Below are positions 16,901 to 24,301 of a stretch of DNA of 32,547 bases, piece after piece. Below the pieces are notes generated by a model that did no database searches, was not told where the DNA came from, and saw nothing but the letters and a program-made list of their open reading frames with translations. The stretch is from Candidatus Heimdallarchaeota archaeon (lineage in GTDB: Archaea > Asgardarchaeota > Heimdallarchaeia > Heimdallarchaeales > Heimdallarchaeaceae): NCBI GenBank assembly GCA_016839875.1, contig JAEOTK010000418.1, forward strand, positions 1-32,547, given 5' to 3'. The number at the start of each line of letters is the position of its first letter. Positions within the stretch are counted from its first letter, which is position 1. Position numbers and translations under genes: made by a program.

Positions 16901-19030
16901 CTAGATTTCAGCTTCTTCTTCAATTTCAGTTGTGGAAGGATAAAATACAGCTCTACTCCCAGAAGATGAAGAATTGATTGAGATTAAGGGTGCACGAAAT
17001 CTTCTTCTGATATTAGTATGAGTAATTAGAAAGATTTGTGAAAATTTCTTCTCAGCAACTAAGCCTTCAATTACCTTGGATCTTCTAGCTTCATCCAGAG
17101 AACCTAGTGGTTCATCTAGTACAAGTATATCCATTTTTGGTGGTTCATAAGGAGAGGATTTCATAGGGCGTATCCTTTTGAGCAACTCACTTACTCCAAT
17201 TCTCAAACCTAAACCTATTGCAGCTTTATCTCCACCAGATAAGAGTGTCTGATTTTTAACAAATCCTAGTTCTTCATCTTTAATACTCATGTTTAGTGTC
17301 TTTGTTCTTGTAGGTTCAAGGTATAATTCTGAATATCTTCCTCTGGTAAATAGGTAGATATATCCTCTAGTAGACTGTTGAATATTCGCTAACATTCTGT
17401 TGGAAATCAAATCTTCCGCAATAAACTTCTCGACGTAAGTTTGAACTTCATTCAAGAGAGCTATTTCTAAATCCAATTTTGAAGATTCCTCTTCTTTCTT
17501 TGCATTAGCTTCTATCTGTTTGCCCAGTTTCTCAATAATTCCGTATTTTTCTTTAATTGAATCTAGAGCATGTTTCTTTCTTAGATCATTTTGTTTTACT
17601 TCATCATCTAATGATTTCACATGATCAAATAGTTCACTGAAATCAGTTAAACCAAAATTCTTTGACAATTCTTCAAGATTTTTTACTTTGAAATTCAGCA
17701 ATGAGTTTTGGATATCTGAATCTATCTTTTCTTTCGTATTTCTTAGCTCATTTAGTTCATCCAAATCATTAGCTAAATCATTAAGTCTCCCATTATCTTG
17801 TTGAAGTTTGGAGTTTGTCTCTTCAATCTTCTTATAATCAGTTTGTTTAGCTTTTATTTCTTCTTCTTTTCTCTTAATACCATTTGCTAAAACTGGAATG
17901 TTTCTTTTTGATCTATCAAGAAGTTCTTTAAATTTCGCTTCATCTATTTCTTGCTCGCACACATCGCATTGAGGTTGTTCACCGGTCTCAGCGATACGCT
18001 CAAGACTTGTTTTTCTATTTGAAAAATTCTCTAACTCAAGTTCGTGATTTACTCTTTCTTTTCTCAAATCTTCAATTTCATTTTGAATTGACTCTACTTT
18101 TTTCTTATTCTCATCTATATTCTTGTTAATACTCTTGGATTTAGCTTCAATATCTTGAACCTTAACAGGTTTTTTGAGATCAAATTTATCGCAGGTTTCC
18201 GAAACAGAATTTTCTTTTCTGTTAATTGTAGCGTTCTGTTGATCTAAACGTTGTGTTAATCCATTTATATCTTGTAACTCCTTCAGCTTGGGGAATTTCT
18301 CCTGCTCTTTTTTTCCTTTTTCCGAAGATTTGTCAATTTGTTCTACATTCTTCTTTGAAGTTTCAATGTTTTCCTTAGTCTCTGTGATTTCTCTTTGAAT
18401 ATCCTCTGTTGTTCTTTCAATCACATACTTTCTCTTCTTTTCTTCGAAAGTACTCTTCTTTTGTTTGATGTTATCAATAGCTCTTTCTCTGTATAAATCT
18501 AATTGAAATAACTCGTAAATAATATCTCTTAATTCTGCTCCTTTAGCCTCAGCTAAAGCTTGTACAGAACCTTGACGAACAATTAAGGTGTTGAGTGCTT
18601 TATCTTTATTTATGTTCAATAGAGACGTGATTTTTGCTTCTACATCAACAACCCCCTCACTTATTTTTCTGCTATTCGCAACCTTCCCCAACAAAGCGGA
18701 GTCTCGATCAATAGCTAATAGAAATGCTTGAACAGCTGTTTTCGTACCATGATTTCTTCTAATTAGATAGCACTTGTTATCCAATTCGAAAGCTACCTCT
18801 ACTTCAGTCTCAGCGTAACCTCGACGGATAAGATCATCTTTAGTACCTAATTCCTTGGTAGTTGTTGGTTCGTAAAATAAAGCATAGAAAATAGCATCAA
18901 ATAAACTGGACTTACCTGTAGAATTTTCTCCTTCAACAAATAACAATCCCTCTGGAAGAATTCCTTGTGATGGAACACGAATATCACTATAACACTTGAA
19001 GTTCTTAGCTCTTATCCAAAGTATTCTCAA
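16901..19030 (-). CDS. rad50: Rad50, ATPase of the Mre11-Rad50 DNA double-strand-break complex
   Basis: Rad50 is an SMC-like ATPase that clamps DNA ends and controls the Mre11 nuclease. With a TTG start at 19030 the protein has 709 residues and begins LRILWIRAKNFKCYSDI, as expected for the family. A GTG nine bases earlier overlaps mre11 and is worse placed. Walker A is GENSTGKS (about 34-41), with Ser where Gly is usual. Long coiled coils follow, and the zinc hook CDVC is at about 354-357. The signature LLSGGDKAA is at about 595-603, Walker B DILVLDEP at about 633-640 and the switch histidine in THT at about 670. It is short against the roughly 880 residues of Pyrococcus Rad50, so the coiled-coil arms are short. 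The start lies one base after the mre11 stop. Confidence 0.93.
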   Translation of the reverse strand: MRILWIRAKNFKCYSDIRVPSQGILPEGLLFVEGENSTGKSSLFDAIFYALFYEPTTTKELGTKDDLIRRGYAETEVEVAFELDNKCYLIRRNHGTKTAVQAFLLAIDRDSALLGKVANSRKISEGVVDVEAKITSLLNINKDKALNTLIVRQGSVQALAEAKGAELRDIIYELFQLDLYRERAIDNIKQKKSTFEEKKRKYVIERTTEDIQREITETKENIETSKKNVEQIDKSSEKGKKEQEKFPKLKELQDINGLTQRLDQQNATINRKENSVSETCDKFDLKKPVKVQDIEAKSKSINKNIDENKKKVESIQNEIEDLRKERVNHELELENFSNRKTSLERIAETGEQPQCDVCEQEIDEAKFKELLDRSKRNIPVLANGIKRKEEEIKAKQTDYKKIEETNSKLQQDNGRLNDLANDLDELNELRNTKEKIDSDIQNSLLNFKVKNLEELSKNFGLTDFSELFDHVKSLDDEVKQNDLRKKHALDSIKEKYGIIEKLGKQIEANAKKEEESSKLDLEIALLNEVQTYVEKFIAEDLISNRMLANIQQSTRGYIYLFTRGRYSELYLEPTRTKTLNMSIKDEELGFVKNQTLLSGGDKAAIGLGLRIGVSELLKRIRPMKSSPYEPPKMDILVLDEPLGSLDEARRSKVIEGLVAEKKFSQIFLITHTNIRRRFRAPLISINSSSSGSRAVFYPSTTEIEEEAEI

Positions 19031-19031
19031 A

Positions 19032-20312
19032 CTACTCACCTTCCTCCTTAGTCTCTGAATTTTCTAAAGAAGCCATAAATACTTCTTCAATGATTTTCGC
19101 ACCAATGTCAATGAATTGTTTTGCTTGTTTCTCACTTGGTAAACTAAGAGACCTGATATACCTTTCAAAATCTGTTGCTGGATTTTCTATTAAATAATCA
19201 TATAATTTTGCTCCTTTTTGGAGACTAACTGGTGCTCTTTTGGCTACTTCTACTGAATCCCATCTAAATTCAAGTAAGTTATACTTATCTTCAAAAACTT
19301 CTTTCTGAAGCTCAGCAAGAACATCTTCCATTCCCCACCAGTTTGAAAGCAGAATTGAACCATCAAATTTGAATTTTAATCTAGTAGCTGTTTCTCCCTT
19401 GAATGGAGATTTAAATTCTGTAATTTTCTCTTCTAATTTCTTTTGAAAATCAGTAGTAGTCAAATCAGTGTTAAGAGTCATCTCAAATTGTTTCATCGAT
19501 CTAGTTTTATCGATAGGTATAGAAACGACTTTAGGATCTTCTCCCTTAATAATATCAACATCAAGAACGCCTTTTTTCTGATTCCTTTCAGCAAAAGTAT
19601 ATTTAGCAGTACTTCCGCTTTGCCACGCATTTTTCTTGATTTTTCTTTGCTTATGATCGTGACCTAGAGCAACATAGTCATATTTGTATTGAAGAACTAG
19701 CTCGTGGAGATCCATTCCTCTATCCATACCATGAGCTACAGCAATTGATATTTTGTCTGAATCTGGTTGCTGGTTGTTCCTTAACCACCTCTCATATTCT
19801 TTGTACCAGTTTTCTAATCTTCCGAATTTCAGATATGGAAAGAGATAGAAATTTACATCTTCAAACTCTAGAATCAGAGGATTATCATCTCTAATGGCAT
19901 CCTTCAGTTGATAATTAGTAAAAATATGAACATTATCAGGAAAAGCTGCTTGAATGAATTCTAAAGTACTGTTGTTTCTAGTAAGATAAGTCCCATGATT
20001 TCCATCTATGATAATCAGCGGTTTTGTATTATCTGTTTTTTCAAAGAAACTCTTCAGTTCGCGAATAACAAATGCTCTCGAGTATTCAGTCGGACCAGCA
20101 AAATTCCTTCCAACAGGGATATCAAATAAATCTCCAGAATGAACCAAATAATCACATTCTGATTTAGCAGCAATATCAAGAGCTTTTTTGAATCCAAGAC
20201 AATAGTCCTCCTCTATCCAAGTAACTCTGTTCAGTATTTTCCAAGACTCTTTTACATCACGAAATCGTCTATGTGAAACATGCGTATCAGAGAAATGTAG
20301 AATTTTAACCAT
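19032..20312 (-). CDS. mre11: Mre11 nuclease of the Mre11-Rad50 complex
   Basis: Mre11 is the Mn2+-dependent exo/endonuclease that opens DNA double-strand ends with Rad50. Phosphoesterase motifs appear in order: DTH (9-11), GDLFD (60-64), GNHG (104-107), AHG (193-195) and GHDH (217-220). The third motif is normally GNHD or GNHE; here the Asn and His ligands remain but the next residue is Gly. The C-terminal ~200 residues would be the capping and Rad50-binding regions. At 426 residues it is of normal archaeal length. ATG at 20312 is preceded by TGGTGA (four-base spacing), 11 bases after the herA stop. The gene runs directly into rad50. Confidence 0.93.
   Translation of the reverse strand: MVKILHFSDTHVSHRRFRDVKESWKILNRVTWIEEDYCLGFKKALDIAAKSECDYLVHSGDLFDIPVGRNFAGPTEYSRAFVIRELKSFFEKTDNTKPLIIIDGNHGTYLTRNNSTLEFIQAAFPDNVHIFTNYQLKDAIRDDNPLILEFEDVNFYLFPYLKFGRLENWYKEYERWLRNNQQPDSDKISIAVAHGMDRGMDLHELVLQYKYDYVALGHDHKQRKIKKNAWQSGSTAKYTFAERNQKKGVLDVDIIKGEDPKVVSIPIDKTRSMKQFEMTLNTDLTTTDFQKKLEEKITEFKSPFKGETATRLKFKFDGSILLSNWWGMEDVLAELQKEVFEDKYNLLEFRWDSVEVAKRAPVSLQKGAKLYDYLIENPATDFERYIRSLSLPSEKQAKQFIDIGAKIIEEVFMASLENSETKEEGE
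19036..19042 (-). promoter_or_regulatory. AAGGTGA ribosome-binding site deciding the rad50 start
   Basis: AAGGTGA lies five bases before TTG at 19028-19030, the same heptamer and spacing as for herA. An upstream GTG (19037-19039) lies inside the heptamer itself. The site therefore favours TTG, which also gives the typical Rad50 N-terminus. Confidence 0.6.
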
Positions 20313-20316
20313 ACAT

Positions 20317-20321
20317 TCACC
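20317..20321 (-). promoter_or_regulatory. GGTGA ribosome-binding site, mre11
   Basis: GGTGA lies four bases before the mre11 ATG in the 11-base gap after herA. It belongs to the same AAGGTGA-type series as at herA and rad50. Confidence 0.5.
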
Positions 20322-20323
20322 AT

Positions 20324-22135
20324 TTATAGTGGAACTTCTGTTGATTTTGTTCTTGTTTTCTTGATTTTTAGTTTCTCAAAAGGTTTTTCAAAGAAAGGTA
20401 ATTCTTCTTCTATATAGAGAGGAACATTACTAACTTTGACTGGAAGTGGAATATTCCTTAATGAGTTTGTTAGGATAGCTTCTCCTCTGCTTAAGACTTT
20501 GAACTCATTCTCGTATCCTGAAATGTTGTTACTCGCATTTATTATTGCTTGCTTTACCTCAATTTCGTTCCCGAGCATCATGTTTAGCTCAGTATTAGTA
20601 TTTGCCAGAATTATCGGTTCCATTGACGAAATATTTTGTGTAATTAGTAACAAACCAATTCGGAATTTTCTTCCTTGTCGAGAAATGTCTATGAAAATGT
20701 TTCCCTCTTTGGACATTTGAGAACCTAATATACTTGGTGCTTCTTCTACGGTAACCATTACAATAGGTAGTTGATCAACGGTTTTCATTTTGAAGTCATT
20801 ACCTGCTTTACCTTCAACATAGAGGTCTTTAATTGAGAATTTGGAATTAGATGTCTCACCAAGAAGCTCATTTGCAATTTTTGTTGGTAATTTAGCATGA
20901 ACTTGCTCTTTAAATTGACTCCATTTTGTTGATGACATTAAAGCTTGTCGAAGAGAAAACAATGTTCTCGCGACCATAGTAATAACAACGAATTGCTCGC
21001 TAGAAGTTAAAAGAGCTGTACTGAAATTATAGAAATGACCTAATTCGAGATTATAGATTATTTCAGCTAAATCACTATACTCATCAGATGTGAATATCTG
21101 AGATTTAAGAATAGGATATAATCTCCTTCTAACTGCATCGACTGTCCCTGGAGCAAATCCAAGTGTCTCCCCTTCAGCCAATCCCTCTATTTTAGAGATC
21201 CAGTCAGCTTCAATTCCATGAGCTCTATTCATAAACCCGAGCATTTGATCAGATACATACATGACTGAAGTGATATCGCTAACGAATAGATCTTCTCTTC
21301 TGAATCGGATTGCTTTCGAAAGTTTCTGCATTTCAGTAGGAACAGCTTCTAACTCACGAGTAAGATAAAACTTATCTCCAAAGATAGCATCATATTGATC
21401 ACTTCCACCTTTCAAAACAGCATTAGCTACATCAATTATTCCCTTTCTTTTATCCTTGAAAGGCAATCCTCTCATGTATTCATCATGAACATCTACCATC
21501 ATCACAGATACTTTATTTTTGAGATCTTCATTTTTTGCCCAACTGATTAAATTGTTTTTTATTGCTGATGTAATGAATGTCAACATGAAGAATGATTTTC
21601 CTGCTCCGGTTGTACCTGCAACTTGTACGTGCATTGGCAATGAGTCAAGATCTATTTTTATTGGGATATCAAGTGCAGAGGTTCCGATGAGTAATTTTCC
21701 AACCTCAATGTGTTTTCCAATTTCATCCTCTAACAACAAAGTTAAAGCTTCAGAACATTCTGATCCTCTGAACACTTCAGAGAAATGAGGAGGTAAGATT
21801 CTAGGTTTTCTAAATTCCCATTTCTTTGTTTCAGCATTATGTTCACTGTAACCCATCAGAAGTCCATGAACCTTAACTAATTTTTCTGATTCAACTCTTG
21901 CAATATATGCTTCTCTGTTTTTCAAGAAATTCGCTGCAATAGTTGTCATGTCTTGAATGTTCCTGAGAATGTTCTCATAGTTCATTACTCTGAACAGAAA
22001 CACTTGTTTACCATGTAATGGTCTAATAATCAATATTTCACCAATCTGAAAACGAATATCGGAACATACTACTTTCAATGTAGATATATCCCCTTCTGCT
22101 AGTATTCCAATTGGATTTGGTAACTCTAATTCCAC
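20324..22135 (-). CDS. herA: HerA hexameric DNA translocase/helicase
   Basis: HerA is the FtsK/VirB4-like ring ATPase that drives DNA into the NurA nuclease during end resection. The N-terminal ~150 residues include a HAS-barrel-like beta region. The P-loop GTTGAGKS is at about 174-181, VDVHDEYM at about 214-221, and the Walker B strand IVMVTVEEA at about 458-466. SRQGRKFRIGLLLITQ (about 485-500) is the HerA block that carries the arginine finger. GTG at 22135 is chosen because AAGGTGA lies five bases upstream. The GTG at 22144, only three bases after the nurA stop, is part of that element's region and has no ribosome-binding site of its own. This gives 603 residues. It lies directly between nurA and mre11. 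Confidence 0.92.
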   Translation of the reverse strand: MELELPNPIGILAEGDISTLKVVCSDIRFQIGEILIIRPLHGKQVFLFRVMNYENILRNIQDMTTIAANFLKNREAYIARVESEKLVKVHGLLMGYSEHNAETKKWEFRKPRILPPHFSEVFRGSECSEALTLLLEDEIGKHIEVGKLLIGTSALDIPIKIDLDSLPMHVQVAGTTGAGKSFFMLTFITSAIKNNLISWAKNEDLKNKVSVMMVDVHDEYMRGLPFKDKRKGIIDVANAVLKGGSDQYDAIFGDKFYLTRELEAVPTEMQKLSKAIRFRREDLFVSDITSVMYVSDQMLGFMNRAHGIEADWISKIEGLAEGETLGFAPGTVDAVRRRLYPILKSQIFTSDEYSDLAEIIYNLELGHFYNFSTALLTSSEQFVVITMVARTLFSLRQALMSSTKWSQFKEQVHAKLPTKIANELLGETSNSKFSIKDLYVEGKAGNDFKMKTVDQLPIVMVTVEEAPSILGSQMSKEGNIFIDISRQGRKFRIGLLLITQNISSMEPIILANTNTELNMMLGNEIEVKQAIINASNNISGYENEFKVLSRGEAILTNSLRNIPLPVKVSNVPLYIEEELPFFEKPFEKLKIKKTRTKSTEVPL

Positions 22136-22140
22136 ACTTT

Positions 22141-22147
22141 TCACCTT
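22141..22147 (-). promoter_or_regulatory. AAGGTGA ribosome-binding site deciding the herA start
   Basis: AAGGTGA immediately after the nurA stop codon lies five bases before the GTG at 22133-22135. It matches the 16S anti-Shine-Dalgarno core and the rad50 site. Confidence 0.6.
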
Positions 22148-23470
22148 TTACATTAATCCTAATCTTCTTCTTGGATGTATAAACATCTTTGGGTTTTCTC
22201 CCTTTGTAGCAAAATAGTCTATTAATCTATCTGCTACATCATCTCTATCAGGAAATCGAACGACAGTGGTGCTATGAGCAAATGCCAGATCAAAGAAGTA
22301 ACCATAGTATCTAACATCTCTAGCAAGCCAATCGATATCTTGAAAGAGTTCTAGTTCTTTCTCTTGTTCTATTTTTTTATCTTTAGAATAGATATTCTCC
22401 TTCCACCACTGTTCATCAAAGTCAATCCGCAAGATTGGAACTTCAGAAGAGAAGTGGAAGAGGTAAGTAACTCCATATGCAGGAGGTATATGAGGTCTAT
22501 CTTTCAGAATATTAAGAGTATAATTTTCTCTTTTTTCAGTAGGTATTCTGATGAACCATTTCTTTTCCATCCCTAAGCTCTTCTCTAAATCTTGAGCTAA
22601 TCTGTAAATGAATGGAAAAGTTGTTGTTTTGCTAACTGCTACAACACAGGTTTCTTTTTCGATAGATTTGAGATTAATATCTCTTAATAAATAATTAGAA
22701 GCTAATCGAGGTTGTTTCTGACCAGGAGACATCAGCATATTCATAGAACCATCTAGAAAGAGATACTTGAAATGCACATCTGAATTTAACAAAGCATTTG
22801 CAACAGCATATTCCAGCACTTCTCGAAATTGTTCAAACCACCCTCTTGGAGCATTTGCTCTTGGGGATACCATCCATGATTGAAAATTCTTGAAATCACC
22901 CTTGTAAAGGTTTAAACCAATAGTTGTAGCAACCATTCGAATATTAGCTTCTGTATCTAATTTTGGTAAAGGTTTATCTGGATGTTTCTGTTTGAAAGCA
23001 GTTGCAACCAGATCTCGAATAACTCTTGTTACAACATCAACAAGACTAGCATTGTAGTTGTAATCAATGAAGGATTCAAATTCTTCCCATACTTCCTCTT
23101 TTTTATCTTCTCGAAGAAGTATTAGTCGAGTAATTCCTTCAGGATGAGTACATACTGGAGGAGAGATATCTAGCTGTTCTGTTGTTCCACTATTGAAAAT
23201 AGTTCTATCAGCTGCAAAAGCAGCAGTAAGTAGATGAATTGAGATATCATTTAGAGCAACAATACTTTCAGCTCCAGACCCATCTATAGCAGCAGAATTG
23301 AAATCCTCTCTATCACATAAAGAAGGACAAGGATCGAAAACTTGTAACCTATCTGTTAAATAAGATAAGTCTGCCTGATAGGCTTCATCAGCTTTGAGCT
23401 CTATTGATTTGAATTTAGAGTAAATTTTCTCAAATTCATTCTCTAACGTACGATCAAAAAAAACCTGCAT
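22148..23470 (-). CDS. nurA: NurA 5'-3' nuclease
   Basis: NurA is the Mn2+-dependent nuclease that works inside the HerA ring to resect DNA ends. The 440-residue protein shows the NurA pattern. SAAIDGSGAES (59-69) has the first acidic metal ligand D63, YLFLDGSMN (236-244) has D240, VAVSKTTTFPFIY (277-289) is the conserved lysine block, and LRIDFDEQWW lies in the C-terminal third. It is the first gene of the minus-strand cluster, with an ATG preceded by the strongest Shine-Dalgarno in the window (AGGAGGAG, eight bases upstream). The stop is followed almost directly by herA. This end-resection cluster is widespread in archaea. Confidence 0.92.
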   Translation of the reverse strand: MQVFFDRTLENEFEKIYSKFKSIELKADEAYQADLSYLTDRLQVFDPCPSLCDREDFNSAAIDGSGAESIVALNDISIHLLTAAFAADRTIFNSGTTEQLDISPPVCTHPEGITRLILLREDKKEEVWEEFESFIDYNYNASLVDVVTRVIRDLVATAFKQKHPDKPLPKLDTEANIRMVATTIGLNLYKGDFKNFQSWMVSPRANAPRGWFEQFREVLEYAVANALLNSDVHFKYLFLDGSMNMLMSPGQKQPRLASNYLLRDINLKSIEKETCVVAVSKTTTFPFIYRLAQDLEKSLGMEKKWFIRIPTEKRENYTLNILKDRPHIPPAYGVTYLFHFSSEVPILRIDFDEQWWKENIYSKDKKIEQEKELELFQDIDWLARDVRYYGYFFDLAFAHSTTVVRFPDRDDVADRLIDYFATKGENPKMFIHPRRRLGLM

Positions 23471-23478
23471 TTAAGAGA

Positions 23479-23486
23479 CTCCTCCT
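23479..23486 (-). promoter_or_regulatory. Strong Shine-Dalgarno at the head of the nurA-herA-mre11-rad50 cluster
   Basis: AGGAGGAG on the minus strand is eight bases before the nurA ATG. Part of it can pair with ACTCC upstream in the leader (AGGAGT at 23493-23498 against ACTCCT at 23478-23483 on the + strand). A small hairpin could therefore hide this site. Regulation by such folding is speculative. Confidence 0.45.
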
Positions 23487-23604
23487 ATCAAAAGGAGTTT
23501 TTCGTTATTAAAATGTTTTTGGGGAGTACAGTAAAAGTATTAAAAGTGAATAATGAAAAAAGTCGATTTTTTTATATGTTTTTTTCCATTCTTTTGCAGA
23601 GCAA

Positions 23605-23614
23605 AGTTTATATC
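23605..23614 (+). promoter_or_regulatory. TATA-like box for the VIT1/CCC1 gene
   Basis: AGTTTATATC lies about 52 bases before the TTG start. The predicted start of transcription near 23636 leaves a leader of about 25 bases that contains AGGGA. It is in the 191-base spacer shared with the divergent nurA gene. Confidence 0.4.
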
Positions 23615-23661
23615 CATAACGAGAAAGTTGGTATTAGTAAAATTCTTTAGGGAAAAGCAAA

Positions 23662-24252
23662 TTGAAAAGCATTCGTGAAATTAGACAGATATTGTCTATG
23701 GCAGAGGGGGAGCATATTTTACGTCGATATTTCGTTATGAACGGATTCGATGGTGCATTAACAGCCTTAGGAATAATTATCGGTGCCTATATAGCCAGAG
23801 CAGAAGCAATAACCTTAATCCTTGCTGGAGTAGGAGCCAGTATTGCAATGGGAATATCAGGATTCTGGATTGCTTATCTCACAGAAAGAGCTGAAAGAAC
23901 CAGAGACATAAAAGAATTAGAAGAACATATGGTCACTGATTTGAATAACACTAAAGTTGCCAAAGCGAATCTTTGGACAGCTATTATCATATCATTTGTA
24001 GATGGTTTTTCTCCATTTCTATTTTCTATAATATCTATTCTACCATTTTTCTTTGTACATGCAGGTTGGATAACAATGTTGGTAGGTTTAATCATCTCTA
24101 TGGTTGTTATTGCTGTTGAAGTAGTTATTCTTGGTCTTTTTCTAGGAGCTGTTTCAAAAGAAAGCAAGATAATCTATGCACTAAAGATTATTCCAGCAGC
24201 TCTCTTAGTAGCAGGATTAACATATCTACTTGAATTATTCACAACTATCTAA
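23662..24252 (+). CDS. VIT1/CCC1-family membrane transporter (Fe/Mn-type)
   Basis: This 196-residue integral membrane protein resembles the VIT1/CCC1 family, which moves iron or manganese out of the cytosol. RYFVMNGFDGALTALGIIIG (22-41) is the characteristic first membrane helix. GISGFWIAYLTERAER (about 64-79) is the end of the second helix leading into the cytosolic segment, which here is short (RDIKELEEHM and on). Three further hydrophobic helices follow at about 105-130, 135-160 and 170-193. The start is TTG at 23662, with AGGGA (23649-23653) eight bases upstream. The alternative ATG (23698) would remove the amphipathic N-terminus. A perfect hairpin follows the gene. Iron or manganese as substrate is a family inference. 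Confidence 0.8.
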   Translation: MKSIREIRQILSMAEGEHILRRYFVMNGFDGALTALGIIIGAYIARAEAITLILAGVGASIAMGISGFWIAYLTERAERTRDIKELEEHMVTDLNNTKVAKANLWTAIIISFVDGFSPFLFSIISILPFFFVHAGWITMLVGLIISMVVIAVEVVILGLFLGAVSKESKIIYALKIIPAALLVAGLTYLLELFTTI

Positions 24253-24281
24253 GGTTCTTTTTCAGTAAAACTAAAGAACCT
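24252..24281. terminator. Nine-base-pair hairpin downstream of the VIT1/CCC1 gene
   Basis: AGGTTCTTT (24252-24260) pairs perfectly with AAAGAACCT (24273-24281) across a 12-base loop. CTTTATCTTATTTTG follows. It begins at the last base of the transporter gene and ends 20 bases before the next start. It may end transcription or stabilise the 3' end. The following gene has little room for a separate promoter, so read-through is also possible. Confidence 0.45.
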
Positions 24282-24301
24282 CTTTATCTTATTTTGTTCT
24301 A

